Part shown: positions 18,358 to 27,278 of the stretch, one piece after another
How positions within the stretch are numbered: position 1 is the stretch's first letter
How the letters are laid out: every line of letters starts with the position of its first letter
Origin: Paracidovorax konjaci
GTDB lineage: Bacteria > Pseudomonadota > Gammaproteobacteria > Burkholderiales > Burkholderiaceae_C
Reading direction: 5' to 3'
Length of the DNA stretch: 64,000 bases
Assembly (NCBI RefSeq): GCF_900112675.1
Contig: NZ_FOMQ01000011.1
Location: 120,749 to 184,748 of the forward strand
Made by a program: the position numbers and the translations under genes
Notes under the pieces: model-generated
Seen by the model: only the letters and a program-made list of their open reading frames with translations
Databases searched by the model: none
Told to the model about the DNA's origin: nothing

Positions 18358-20787
18358 ATGTCCGGACATACCCCCCTGCCCGCCACTCCACTCGACCTTC
18401 CCTTGCTCCCCTTGCGCGATGTGGTGGTGTTTCCACACATGGTGATACCGCTCTTCGTCGGCCGCCCCAAGAGCATCAAGGCACTGGAACTGGCCATGGA
18501 TGCCGACCGCCGAATCATGCTCGTGGCGCAGAAGACGGCGGCGAAGGACGAGCCGCTGGTTTCCGACATGTTCGACGTGGGCTGCGTTTCCACGATCCTG
18601 CAGATGCTCAAACTCCCGGACGGCACGGTGAAGGTGCTGGTGGAGGGGCAGCAACGGGCGGGCGTGACCTCGATCGAAGACCACGAGACGCACTTCACCG
18701 CCACGGTGACGCCAGTGGAGGCCACCGAGGGAGAGCACAAGCCGAGTGAAATCGAGGCCTTGCGCCGGGCGGTGATGCAACAGTTCGATCAGTACGTCAA
18801 ACTGAACAAGAAAATCCCGCCGGAAATCCTGACGTCCATCGCCAGCATCGACGATCCAGGCCGGCTGGCCGACACCATCGCGGCACATTTGCCGCTCAAG
18901 CTCGAGAACAAGCAGGCGGTGCTGGATCTGGCCGATGTGAAGAGCCGTCTTGAGAACCTCTTCGAGCAGCTCGACCGCGAAGTGGACATTCTGAATGTCG
19001 ACAAGAAGATCCGCGGCAGGGTCAAGCGACAGATGGAAAAGAACCAGCGCGACTTCTACCTGAACGAGCAGGTCAAGGCGATCCAGAAGGAACTGGGCGA
19101 AGGCGAAGAAGGCGCCGATATCGAGGAGATCGAGAAAAAGATCAAGGCCGCCAAAATGCCCGCGGAGGCCCGGAAGAAAGCCGACGCCGAGCTCAAGAAA
19201 CTCAAGCTGATGTCGCCCATGTCGGCGGAAGCCACGGTGGTGCGCAACTACATCGAAGTGCTCACCGGCCTGCCGTGGAGCAAGCGCACGAAGATCAAGC
19301 ACGACCTGGCCAATGCCGAAGGGGTGCTGAACGAGGACCACTACGGCCTGGACAAGGTGAAGGACCGCATCCTTGAATACCTTGCGGTGCAACAACGCGT
19401 GGACAAGGTGAAGGCCCCCATCCTCTGTCTGGTGGGCCCCCCTGGCGTGGGCAAGACCTCGCTGGGTCAGTCGATCGCCAAGGCGACGGGGCGCAAGTAC
19501 GTGCGGATGGCGCTCGGCGGCATGCGCGACGAAGCAGAGATCCGCGGCCACCGCCGCACCTATATCGGAGCCATGCCAGGCAAGGTGCTGCAGAGCCTCA
19601 ACAAGGTCGGCACCCGCAATCCGCTCTTCCTGCTGGACGAGATCGACAAGCTGGGCACGGATTTTCGCGGCGATCCTTCCAGCGCTTTGCTGGAGGTGCT
19701 GGATCCCGAGCAGAACCATAAATTCGGCGATCACTATGTCGAGGTGGATTTCGACCTCAGCGACGTGATGTTCGTGGCCACCTCCAATTCGATGAACATT
19801 CCGCCGGCCCTGCTGGACCGGATGGAAGTGATTCGCCTGTCCGGTTACACGGAAGACGAAAAAACGAACATCGCCATCAAGTATCTGCTGACCAAGCAGA
19901 TGGGCAACAACGGCGTCAAGGACGAGGAGTTGCAGGTTACGGAAAGTGCGGTGCGCGATGTCGTCCGCTACTACACGCGGGAAGCGGGTGTTCGGTCGCT
20001 GGAGCGGGAGCTTTCCAAAATCTGCCGCAAGGTGGTGAAGGGTCTGCAACTCAAGCAGTTGCAACCCCAGGTCGTGGTGACTGCCGACAACCTTCCGGAC
20101 TATCTGGGCGTCCGCAAATACACCTATGGCCGTGCCGAGCAGCAGAACCAGGTCGGCCAGGTCGTGGGCCTGGCCTGGACGGAAGTCGGCGGCGACCTGC
20201 TGACCATCGAAGCGGCCACGATGCCGGGCAAGGGCGTGATCACCCGTACCGGATCGCTCGGGGATGTGATGAAGGAATCGGTGGAAGCCGCGCGCACGGT
20301 CGTGCGCAGCCGTGCGCACCTTCTCGGCATCAAGGATGAGGCCTTCGAGAAACGCGACATTCACATTCACGTGCCGGACGGCGCGACACCGAAGGATGGT
20401 CCGAGCGCGGGTGCCGCGATGACAACTGCATTCGTCTCCGCATTGACGGGCATTCCGGTGCGCGGCGACGTGGCCATGACCGGCGAGATCACCCTGCGCG
20501 GGGAAGTCACCGCCATTGGCGGCCTGAAGGAAAAGCTGCTGGCCGCGCTGCGCGGCGGCATCAAGACCGTGCTCATCCCGGAAGAAAACGTCAAGGATCT
20601 GCAGGAGATCCCCGACAACGTGAAGAGCGGGCTGGAGATCGTCCCGGTGAAATGGATCGACAAGGTGCTCGAGGTGGCGCTGGAGCGCAAGCCCATTGCG
20701 CTGACCGAAGAAGAGATCGCAGCGGCCATCACGGCGCGTGAGAACCGGGAGGCATCGGCCGCGGCAGGGGCGTCGGTGAAGCATTGA
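18358..20787 (+). CDS. lon: ATP-dependent protease Lon
   Basis: 809 residues. The N-terminal LAN domain begins at LPLLPLRDVVVFPHM. The AAA+ domain has Walker A VGPPGVGKTSLGQSIA and Walker B PLFLLDEIDKLG. The C-terminal protease domain has the Ser of the Ser-Lys dyad in PKDGPSAGAAM and the Lys in the following helix. Lon degrades misfolded and regulatory proteins. I chose the ATG at 18358 because a GAGGA ribosome site lies just upstream and the extra 12 residues of the longer frame are not conserved. Confidence 0.98.
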   Translation: MSGHTPLPATPLDLPLLPLRDVVVFPHMVIPLFVGRPKSIKALELAMDADRRIMLVAQKTAAKDEPLVSDMFDVGCVSTILQMLKLPDGTVKVLVEGQQRAGVTSIEDHETHFTATVTPVEATEGEHKPSEIEALRRAVMQQFDQYVKLNKKIPPEILTSIASIDDPGRLADTIAAHLPLKLENKQAVLDLADVKSRLENLFEQLDREVDILNVDKKIRGRVKRQMEKNQRDFYLNEQVKAIQKELGEGEEGADIEEIEKKIKAAKMPAEARKKADAELKKLKLMSPMSAEATVVRNYIEVLTGLPWSKRTKIKHDLANAEGVLNEDHYGLDKVKDRILEYLAVQQRVDKVKAPILCLVGPPGVGKTSLGQSIAKATGRKYVRMALGGMRDEAEIRGHRRTYIGAMPGKVLQSLNKVGTRNPLFLLDEIDKLGTDFRGDPSSALLEVLDPEQNHKFGDHYVEVDFDLSDVMFVATSNSMNIPPALLDRMEVIRLSGYTEDEKTNIAIKYLLTKQMGNNGVKDEELQVTESAVRDVVRYYTREAGVRSLERELSKICRKVVKGLQLKQLQPQVVVTADNLPDYLGVRKYTYGRAEQQNQVGQVVGLAWTEVGGDLLTIEAATMPGKGVITRTGSLGDVMKESVEAARTVVRSRAHLLGIKDEAFEKRDIHIHVPDGATPKDGPSAGAAMTTAFVSALTGIPVRGDVAMTGEITLRGEVTAIGGLKEKLLAALRGGIKTVLIPEENVKDLQEIPDNVKSGLEIVPVKWIDKVLEVALERKPIALTEEEIAAAITARENREASAAAGASVKH

Positions 20788-20795
20788 GGCAAACT

Positions 20796-20815
20796 TTTTC
20801 TGGACCACCAGAAAA
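20796..20815 (+). terminator. Hairpin after lon
   Basis: Perfect 8-bp inverted repeat TTTTCTGG (20796-20803) and CCAGAAAA (20808-20815) with a four-base loop, 9 bases after the lon stop. There is no long T tract, so termination may be weak. A TACAAT at 20822-20827, just after it, is a likely -10 element for the tRNA that follows. Confidence 0.45.
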
Positions 20816-20874
20816 GTGCGCTACAATTCATCCCATCGATGCCAAACGTTGTAGAATGCAAGGCTTCGGTAAAT

Positions 20875-20950
20875 GCGGGAATAGCTCAGTTGGTAGAGCG
20901 CAACCTTGCCAAGGTTGAGGTCGAGAGTTCGAGACTCTTTTCCCGCTCCA
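20875..20950 (+). tRNA. tRNA-Gly (anticodon GCC), copy 1
   Basis: 76 bases with encoded CCA. Acceptor GCGGGAA/TTCCCGC; D arm AGCTCAGTTGGTAGAGC; anticodon loop around TTGCCAA; T loop GTTCGAGAC. Identical to the copy at 21188-21263. Confidence 0.96.
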
Positions 20951-20957
20951 AACTCCA

Positions 20958-20987
20958 AAAAAGGGGAAGCCGAAGCTTCCCCTTTTT
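20958..20987 (+). terminator. Terminator between tRNA-Gly copy 1 and tRNA-Cys
   Basis: A 13-base arm rich in A then GGGGAAGC (20958-20970) pairs with GCTTCCCC plus five T (20975-20987) around a CGAA loop. The stem works in both directions. Confidence 0.75.
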
Positions 20988-21005
20988 GCCAAGGAAAGCA
21001 TCTTC

Positions 21006-21079
21006 GGCGCGGTAGCAAAGCGGTTATGCACCGGATTGCAAATCCGTGTAGGTCGGTTCGACTCCGGCCCGCGCCTCCA
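21006..21079 (+). tRNA. tRNA-Cys (anticodon GCA)
   Basis: 74 bases with encoded CCA. Acceptor GGCGCGG pairs with CCGCGCC; anticodon loop ATTGCAA gives GCA; T loop GTTCGACTC. Confidence 0.96.
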
Positions 21080-21187
21080 GATACTGAAGTGGCCTGCTCT
21101 TTCGATGGGCAGCCAAAAATTGGCAAAAGCATCAAAAAATGGTGCTACAATTTGAGGCTTGTTGTTTAGCAATGAACAGCGAGCAAT

Positions 21188-21263
21188 GCGGGAATAGCTC
21201 AGTTGGTAGAGCGCAACCTTGCCAAGGTTGAGGTCGAGAGTTCGAGACTCTTTTCCCGCTCCA
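21188..21263 (+). tRNA. tRNA-Gly (anticodon GCC), copy 2
   Basis: 76 bases, identical to copy 1 at 20875-20950. GCTACAAT upstream (near 21143) repeats the -10-like motif before copy 1, which suggests a duplicated tRNA unit. Confidence 0.96.
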
Positions 21264-21296
21264 ATCATTTGGACACGCAACAGCGATGTTCAATTC

Positions 21297-21320
21297 AAAA
21301 AGGCCCGAAAGGGCCTTTTT
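21297..21320 (+). terminator. Terminator after the tRNA cluster
   Basis: AAAAAGGCCC (21297-21306) pairs with GGGCCTTTTT (21311-21320) around a GAAA tetraloop, with more T downstream. Confidence 0.8.
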
Positions 21321-21464
21321 CTTTTTGTCGGCGGCAAACGTCTTTTCTCAGGCCAGCGTCGCCAGACTTTCCCGGGCCGCGCTCCCGTCGCCGGACTCCA
21401 ACCGCCCTCTTCTCAGCCGCGGCCCCGCGCAAGACCGCAGCGCCGCATGGGACAATCGCCCTCC

Positions 21465-22307
21465 ATGACACCGGAACAGTACGTCCAACAAAAAGCCGCA
21501 GCTTCCGGCAGCAGTTTCTACTACGCATTTCTCTTTCTTCCGCCTCCCAGGCGGGCGGCCATCACGGCGTTCTACGCGTTCTGCCGCGAGGTGGACGATG
21601 TGGTGGACGAGGTGTCCGATGCCGGCGTTGCACGCACCAAGCTGGCTTGGTGGCAGGCCGAAGTGGCCAAGTCGTTCGCCGGCCAGCCCCCCACGCACCC
21701 GGTGATGCAAGCGGTCATGCCGCACACGGGGCTGTACGGCATCGAGGAGCGGCACCTGCAGGCGGTGATCGACGGCTGCCAAATGGATCTGGAGCAGACC
21801 CGGTACCTGGATTTCCCGGGGCTTACGCGGTACTGCCACCAGGTGGCGGGCATCGTGGGCGAAGTGGCGGCGCGCATATTCGGGCCGGCCGACGAACGCA
21901 CGGTGGAGTACGCCCACACGCTCGGCCTCGCATTCCAGTTGACGAACATCATCCGCGACGTGGGCGAAGACGCGATGATGGGCCGCATCTACCTGCCGGT
22001 GGCCGAACTCCAGCAGTTCGACGTGAAGGCGCACGAGATCCTCAAGCGCCAGTATTCAGACCGCTTCACCGCCCTCATGCGCTTCCAGGCCGAACGCGCC
22101 CACGACCTCTACGACCAGGCGCTGGCGCTGCTTCCGCCGGAGCAACGGCGGGCGCAGAAGCCCGGGCTGATGATGGCCAGCATCTACCGCACGCTGCTGC
22201 GCGAAATCGAGCGCGACCAGTTCCAGGTATTGCACCAGCGTATCGCGCTCACGCCGCTGCGCAAGCTGTGGCTGGCGTGGAAGATGCAGGCGCTGGGGCG
22301 CATGTGA
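21465..22307 (+). CDS. hpnD: Presqualene diphosphate synthase HpnD
   Basis: 280 residues. Squalene/phytoene synthase fold: SSFYYAFLFLPPPRRAA, first metal motif FCREVDDVVDEV, second motif LTNIIRDVGEDAMMGRIYLP. It condenses two farnesyl diphosphates to presqualene diphosphate, the first step of the HpnD-HpnC-HpnE route. hpnE follows 71 bases later on the same strand. I chose the ATG at 21465 because the open frame upstream overlaps the tRNA. Confidence 0.93.
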   Translation: MTPEQYVQQKAAASGSSFYYAFLFLPPPRRAAITAFYAFCREVDDVVDEVSDAGVARTKLAWWQAEVAKSFAGQPPTHPVMQAVMPHTGLYGIEERHLQAVIDGCQMDLEQTRYLDFPGLTRYCHQVAGIVGEVAARIFGPADERTVEYAHTLGLAFQLTNIIRDVGEDAMMGRIYLPVAELQQFDVKAHEILKRQYSDRFTALMRFQAERAHDLYDQALALLPPEQRRAQKPGLMMASIYRTLLREIERDQFQVLHQRIALTPLRKLWLAWKMQALGRM

Positions 22308-22378
22308 TGCCGCGCCGCACGGCGGTCCATGGCGTGGCTTCCACCCCCTTCTCCGGCCGCCGGGAAGGCTGAAGCGCG

Positions 22379-23734
22379 GTGTCCCGGATGGCCGTCATCG
22401 GCGCCGGCTGGGCCGGTTTGGCTGCGGCCATCGCGGCCGCACAGGCGGGCCATGCCGTCTCGGTCTATGAATCCGCCCGGATGCTGGGCGGGCGGGGCCG
22501 GGCCATGCCCCCGGGTGGGGAGCCTGCGGCGGCGCAGGCTCCGCACCGGCTCGACAACGGCCAGCACATCCTCATCGGCGCCTATGCGGAATGCCTGCGG
22601 CTCATGCACTGGGTGGGAGTGGATCCGGACGAGGCCCTGCTGCGCATGCCGCTCGCCCTGGTGTTCCCCGACGGTTCAGGACTGCGTTTTCCCGATGTGC
22701 CGCCTCCCTGGGATGCCCTGTGGGGAATCGCCAGCGCACGGGGCTGGAGCGTATCGGAGCGCGCCGCTTTGCTGGGCCGCGCGGCACGCTGGCGGCTCTC
22801 CGGCTTTCGCTGCGCCCCCCAGGCCACCGTGGCGCAGCTCTGCGAAGGGCTTCCGGCCCGGCTGATGCGTGAATTCATCGATCCGCTGTGCGTGTCCGCG
22901 CTGAACACGCCTTGCGACGTGGCCAGCGGCACGGTGTTCCTGCGGGTGCTGCGCGACAGCCTTTTCAGCGGCCGTGGAGGCTCCCACCTGCTGCTGCCGC
23001 GGCGCGACCTGGGCGCGCTTTGGCCGGAGGCCGCCGCCGATTGGTTGCGGGGCCGCGGACACCCCGTGCAGACTGGGCGGCGCATACAGCGCCTGGAACG
23101 CAGCCAATCCGGCGCTGGAGGGCCATGGAAGGTGGACGGCGAAGCTTTCGACGCCGTGGTGCTGGCGGCGTCCAGCACGGAAGCCTCGCGGCTCGTGGAG
23201 GGTGCCGCGCAGGCGCTGCCCCCTGCGGAGGCCGCGCCGCTGCGCGCCTGGGCCGCCACGGCCGGCGCACTGCCGTTCACCGCCATTGCCACGGTCTATG
23301 CCCGGCTGCCGGCCGGCCAGCCAGGCCCTGCCACGCCCTGGCCTAGCCCGATGGTGGCACTGCGCAACGGGCCAGGCGCTCCGGCGCAGTTCGTGTTCGA
23401 CCGGGGCCGGTTGGGTGCCAGCCCCGGGTTGCTCGCCTTCGTGGTGAGCGCTTTCGAGGGAGAGCGCGCCGCACTGGAACAGGCCGTCGTCGGGCAGGCG
23501 GCGCGCCAGCTCGGGCTAGCGGGCCTGCAGATCGTGCAGACCGTGGTGGAAAAGCGCGCCACGTTTGCGTGCCTGCCCGCCCTGCAACGCCCCAGGCGAG
23601 CGATCGCCCCAGGGCTGCAGGCCTGCGGCGACTATGTGGAAGGCCCCTACCCCGCCACGCTGGAGGGTGCGGTGCTTTCAGGCACCGCAGCGGGCCAGCA
23701 GGTTTTGGATCAAACCCGCTCCATGCCGCTGTGA
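22379..23734 (+). CDS. hpnE: Hydroxysqualene dehydroxylase HpnE (FAD-dependent)
   Basis: About 451 residues. The N-terminal dinucleotide-binding motif is VIGAGWAGLAAAIAAAQAG. LGGRGRAM and LDNGQHILIGAY are typical of HpnE and related amine-oxidase-like flavoproteins. A C-terminal CGDYVEGPYPATLEGAV is the second FAD contact. It reduces hydroxysqualene to squalene. The frame opens with GTG at 22379; an ATG three codons later (22388) is equally possible. It partners with hpnD upstream and hpnC at 9012-9953. Confidence 0.92.
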   Translation: MSRMAVIGAGWAGLAAAIAAAQAGHAVSVYESARMLGGRGRAMPPGGEPAAAQAPHRLDNGQHILIGAYAECLRLMHWVGVDPDEALLRMPLALVFPDGSGLRFPDVPPPWDALWGIASARGWSVSERAALLGRAARWRLSGFRCAPQATVAQLCEGLPARLMREFIDPLCVSALNTPCDVASGTVFLRVLRDSLFSGRGGSHLLLPRRDLGALWPEAAADWLRGRGHPVQTGRRIQRLERSQSGAGGPWKVDGEAFDAVVLAASSTEASRLVEGAAQALPPAEAAPLRAWAATAGALPFTAIATVYARLPAGQPGPATPWPSPMVALRNGPGAPAQFVFDRGRLGASPGLLAFVVSAFEGERAALEQAVVGQAARQLGLAGLQIVQTVVEKRATFACLPALQRPRRAIAPGLQACGDYVEGPYPATLEGAVLSGTAAGQQVLDQTRSMPL

Positions 23735-23745
23735 TCTGGTCATAG

Positions 23746-23768
23746 TTTGCTATTAAAAATATAGCAAA
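23746..23768. repeat. Dispersed TTTGCTAT/ATAGCAAA palindrome, copy between hpnE and yihY-like gene
   Basis: TTTGCTAT (23746-23753) and ATAGCAAA (23761-23768) are perfect inverted repeats around an A/T loop. The outer CATAG matches the flank seen in the copies near 27075 and 52819. It lies exactly between two convergent genes and may act as a two-way terminator. Confidence 0.65.
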
Positions 23769-25049
23769 TCAAACTACCGCGGCGCCCGCTTGTGCGCCAC
23801 GGCCCGGCCAGGGAAGGACATCCGCCAGCTTGAGCACGGCCAGGCCGGTGTTGCCCCAGAAGCGCTCCAGGCTCTCTCCGCGCTCGATGAGCAAGCGATG
23901 CACGAGCGGCTCCAGCGCCGTGGTGGTGGCTTCCGCCACCAGCAGGTAACGCGGTTCTTCGGCCTCCTCGGCGCCATGGGCGGCCTCGTTGACCTGCACG
24001 ACCCAGTCCAGCCCCACCAGCACCTCCAGCACGGGTTCGAGCTGCAACGCATCCACGCGCAGGGCCTGGGCCAGCTCGCCCGCGGGAAGACCGCGACGGC
24101 GGGTGCCGCGGGCTTCATGCAGCTGCTGCAGCACTTCGATGGCCAGCTGGAAGCTCCAGCCCTGCTGGCCGGCAGTGCGTGCCACGCCGGTCAGCAGGCT
24201 CGGCAGATAGGCGGCCACCACCGCGCCCAGCAGCACGATGACCCAGGCCACGTAGATCCAGACCAGCAGGATCGGCAGCGTGGCGAAGGCGCCGTACAGC
24301 ACCGAATAGGTCGGCACGGACGCAAGGTACAGCCCCAGCACCTTCTTGGCGACCTCGATGCCCACGGAGACGAAAACCCCGCCCGACCATGCGTGCCGCC
24401 AGCGGACCTGCGTGTTGGGCACGTAGCGGTACAGCGCCGCGGTGCCACCCGCCAGCAGCATGAATTCGATCGAATCGAAAAGCAGCCGCGCGCTGTCGGG
24501 CAGCGCGGCATTCAGCCCCCGCGAGGCGCTGGACGCCACCGAAGTGGTCAGCGCGAGGCTGGCCGCCAGCACCAGCGGCCCGAGCGTGATGACGGCCCAG
24601 TAGATCAGCACGCGCTGGCCGAGCGGGCGCAGCCGGGGCACGCGCCAGATGTTGTTGAGCGTGCGGTCGATGGTGAGGATGAGCGCCAGGGCGGTGGCGA
24701 GCAGGATCGAGAAGCCCGCCACCCCCAGACCGCTCGCCTTGGCCGCGAACTGCGTCAGGTAGCCCAGCACCTGGCGGGAGATGCTGTCGGGCACCAGGCT
24801 GTCGACCAGCCAGCGCTGCAGCCCCGTCTGCAGCGTTCCGAAGATCGGGAAGGCCGTGAAGATCGCCAGCGCCACGGTGAAGAACGGCACCAGCGCGAGC
24901 AGCGTCGTGAAGGTGAGGCTGCTGGCCGTGAGGCCCAGGCGGTCTTCCCGGAAGCGTTCACGCAGCGTCTGCGCGGTGGTGCGCCAGGGGAAGTGCGACA
25001 GGTCCGAGAGCAGGGCTTCGAAGCGCTGTGCGAGGTGGGCGAAAGGCAT
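23769..25049 (-). CDS. YihY/BrkB-family inner-membrane protein
   Basis: 426 residues. The N-terminal two thirds (about 40-290) hold six membrane helices typical of YihY (FTTLLALVPFFTVALAIF, GFSILLATALALILTID, LLVWIYVAWVIVLLGAVVAAY). The remaining soluble tail (about 300-420) resembles a winged-helix-type extension seen in longer members. The family is sometimes called ribonuclease BN by mistake; the real role is unknown. I chose the ATG at 25049 because the much longer open frame upstream is a shadow of the FAD oxidase on the other strand. Convergent with hpnE. Confidence 0.88.
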   Translation of the reverse strand: MPFAHLAQRFEALLSDLSHFPWRTTAQTLRERFREDRLGLTASSLTFTTLLALVPFFTVALAIFTAFPIFGTLQTGLQRWLVDSLVPDSISRQVLGYLTQFAAKASGLGVAGFSILLATALALILTIDRTLNNIWRVPRLRPLGQRVLIYWAVITLGPLVLAASLALTTSVASSASRGLNAALPDSARLLFDSIEFMLLAGGTAALYRYVPNTQVRWRHAWSGGVFVSVGIEVAKKVLGLYLASVPTYSVLYGAFATLPILLVWIYVAWVIVLLGAVVAAYLPSLLTGVARTAGQQGWSFQLAIEVLQQLHEARGTRRRGLPAGELAQALRVDALQLEPVLEVLVGLDWVVQVNEAAHGAEEAEEPRYLLVAEATTTALEPLVHRLLIERGESLERFWGNTGLAVLKLADVLPWPGRGAQAGAAVV

Positions 25050-25070
25050 GGTCGATATGATGCCACCCCG

Positions 25071-25514
25071 ATGACCCCGACCCCTGCCGTGACACCGCCC
25101 GAACCCTCGATCGCCGCCACCCGCTGGCTCGCCGTGGGGAGCCTGATGGGCCTCATCGTGCTGTCCCTCGCGTGGGAGCTGTGGCTCGCACCGCTGCGGC
25201 CCGGCGGATCGTGGCTGGCCCTCAAGGCCCTGCCCCTCGCGCTGCCGCTCGCCGGGCTGCTCAAGCACCGCATGTACACCTACCGCTGGGTCAGCCTCGT
25301 GGTGTGGCTGTACTTCACCGAGGGCGTGGTGCGCGCCTGGAGCGATGCACCGCCGGGCCGCTGGCTGGCGCTGGCCGAGATCGCGCTGTGCCTGGGCCTG
25401 TTCACGGCCTGCGCGATGCACGTGCGGCTGCGCCAGCGGCAGGCACGCGCCCGCAGCGCAGCCGCAGTGGCGGCGGCCCCCCCGGAGCCCGCTATCCCGT
25501 CGCCGCACCGCTGA
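25071..25514 (+). CDS. DUF2069 small membrane protein
   Basis: 147 residues with about four hydrophobic helices (LAVGSLMGLIVLSLAWELWL, WLALKALPLALPLAGLL, WVSLVVWLYFTEGVVRAW, LALAEIALCLGLFTACAMHV). The layout and the HRMYTYRW segment match DUF2069 proteins, found next to yihY- or wrbA-type genes in beta-proteobacteria. No function is known. It starts 21 bases from the divergent YihY gene, so the two share a short promoter region. Confidence 0.85.
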   Translation: MTPTPAVTPPEPSIAATRWLAVGSLMGLIVLSLAWELWLAPLRPGGSWLALKALPLALPLAGLLKHRMYTYRWVSLVVWLYFTEGVVRAWSDAPPGRWLALAEIALCLGLFTACAMHVRLRQRQARARSAAAVAAAPPEPAIPSPHR

Positions 25515-25601
25515 TCGATCGTGCGCCCTGCCCCCACCGCCGTCCCTTCGACGCCCGCCTCCGCTCACCCTACCGTCCCCGTTTCCGCGAGACCGACCGC
25601 C

Positions 25602-27029
25602 ATGTCCACCTTCCTGATCGATACCCTGCGCCAGATCGTTGGCGATGCCCACGTGCTCACCGAAGGCGACCTCACCGCCTGGGAGCAGGACTGGCGCCGC
25701 CGCTCGCGCGGCAAGGCGCGCGCCGTGGTGCGCCCCGGCTCCACGGCCGAGGTGGCGGCGGTGGTGCGGGCCTGCGCCGATGCGGGCGCGCCCATCGTGC
25801 CGCAGGGCGGCAACACCGGGCTGGCCGTGGGCTCGATTCCCGATGCCTCCGGCACGCAGGTGGTGTTGAGCCTCACGCGCATGGCGGCCGTGCGCGCGGT
25901 CGATGCCGACAACCTCACGATGACGGTCGAGGCCGGCTGCGTGCTGCAGAACCTGCAGGACGTCGCCGAGAAGGCCGGCCTGCTGTTCCCCCTGAGCCTC
26001 GCGGCCGAGGGCAGTTGCACCATCGGCGGCAACCTGGCCACCAACGCCGGCGGCACGCAGGTCGTGCGCTACGGCAACACGCGCGATCTCTGCCTGGGCC
26101 TGGAGGTGGTGACGCCCCATGGCGAGGTCTGGGAAGGCCTGAAGGGCCTGCGCAAGGACAACACCGGCTACGACCTGCGCGACCTGTTCATCGGCAGCGA
26201 AGGAACGCTGGGCATCATCACCGCGGCCACGCTGAAGCTCTACCCGCGCCCCGCCGCGAGCCTCACGGCCTGGGCCGCCGTGCCCTCGATGGAAGCCGCC
26301 GTGCGCCTGCTGGGCATGGCGCACCAGCACCTGGGAGCCAGCCTCACGGGCTTCGAGGTGATGGGCCGCTTCGCGCTCGGCCTCGTCGCGCGGCACATGC
26401 CGCAGTTGCGCGTGCCCTTCATCGACCAGGAGGACGTGCCCTACGGAGTGCTGCTCGAAAACGCCGACAGCGAATCCGAAGCGCATGCGCGCGCGCGCTT
26501 CGAGGCGCTGCTGGAGACCGCGTTCGAAGACGGCTGCGTGAGCGATGCCGTGGTGGCCGAGAACCTGTCCCAGGCGCAGCAGCTCTGGCACATCCGCGAG
26601 AACATCCCGCTCGCGCAGGCCGAGGAAGGCCTCAACATCAAGCACGACATCTCCGTGCCGATCTCGCGCATCCCCGCCTTCGTCGAATACGCCGACGCGC
26701 TGCTGGCGCGCGAGGTGCCGGGCGTGCGGCTGGTCAACTTCGGGCACCTGGGCGACGGCAACCTGCACTACAACGTGCAGGCCCCCGCCGAGGGCGATGC
26801 CAAGGCCTTCCTGCGCGATGAGGAAAAGCGCGTGAACCACCTCGTGTACGAAGCCGTCGCCCGGTTCGGCGGCTCGTTCTCGGCGGAGCACGGCATCGGC
26901 GAATTGAAGGTGGACACGCTGGAGGCCTACCAATCGCCCGTCGCGCTGACGATGATGCGGGCGATCAAGCAGGCGCTGGACCCGCGCGGGCTGCTCAATC
27001 CGGGCCGCGTTCTGGCACGGCGCCCCTGA
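25602..27029 (+). CDS. FAD-linked 2-hydroxyacid dehydrogenase (GlcD/D-LDH family)
   Basis: 475 residues. The PCMH-type FAD domain shows IVPQGGNTGLAVGSIPDASG and TIGGNLATNAGGTQVVRYGN. The C-terminal FAD-oxidase domain ends in FSAEHGIGELKVD and DPRGLLNPGRV, diagnostic for the D-lactate/glycolate/D-2-hydroxyglutarate dehydrogenase group. The zinc-ligand-type segment FGHLGDGNLHYNVQAP is intact. It oxidises a D-2-hydroxyacid and passes electrons to the respiratory chain or a flavoprotein; which acid cannot be told from sequence. I used the ATG at 25602 as the upstream extension is Pro/Ala-rich. Confidence 0.9.
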   Translation: MSTFLIDTLRQIVGDAHVLTEGDLTAWEQDWRRRSRGKARAVVRPGSTAEVAAVVRACADAGAPIVPQGGNTGLAVGSIPDASGTQVVLSLTRMAAVRAVDADNLTMTVEAGCVLQNLQDVAEKAGLLFPLSLAAEGSCTIGGNLATNAGGTQVVRYGNTRDLCLGLEVVTPHGEVWEGLKGLRKDNTGYDLRDLFIGSEGTLGIITAATLKLYPRPAASLTAWAAVPSMEAAVRLLGMAHQHLGASLTGFEVMGRFALGLVARHMPQLRVPFIDQEDVPYGVLLENADSESEAHARARFEALLETAFEDGCVSDAVVAENLSQAQQLWHIRENIPLAQAEEGLNIKHDISVPISRIPAFVEYADALLAREVPGVRLVNFGHLGDGNLHYNVQAPAEGDAKAFLRDEEKRVNHLVYEAVARFGGSFSAEHGIGELKVDTLEAYQSPVALTMMRAIKQALDPRGLLNPGRVLARRP

Positions 27030-27074
27030 CGCGAATCCCGGAGCGCCCGCGGCGCTCCAATGCCGCCACGCCGA

Positions 27075-27095
27075 TTGCTATATTAAAGATAGCAA
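27075..27095. repeat. Dispersed TTGCTAT/ATAGCAA palindrome upstream of thyA
   Basis: TTGCTAT (27075-27081) and ATAGCAA (27089-27095) followed by ACTAT, the same extended core as the other copies. It lies in the 249-base gap between the FAD dehydrogenase and thyA, which otherwise shows nothing recognisable apart from the thyA leader. Confidence 0.6.
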
Positions 27096-27278
27096 ACTAT
27101 TCAATGGATCCGGCGGCATGGAGCATATTTCGCTTCAAATCCTGCGCCATGGCCCCCGCGGCGGCCGGGGCGCACCGAAGCCCGTGCGCAGGCGCCGCAC
27201 GCCCGGCCTAGAATCGCGGGCTGCCCTTTCGCCCGGCGCTGCCATCCGGCAGCCGCCTAGCAGCCCCTCCGGAACGCC

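Noticed and set aside
25050..26933. Upstream extension of the YihY-like frame to over 1000 residues
   Set aside because: It is antisense to the FAD-linked dehydrogenase and has shadow-like composition; the ATG at 25049 gives a normal family N-terminus.
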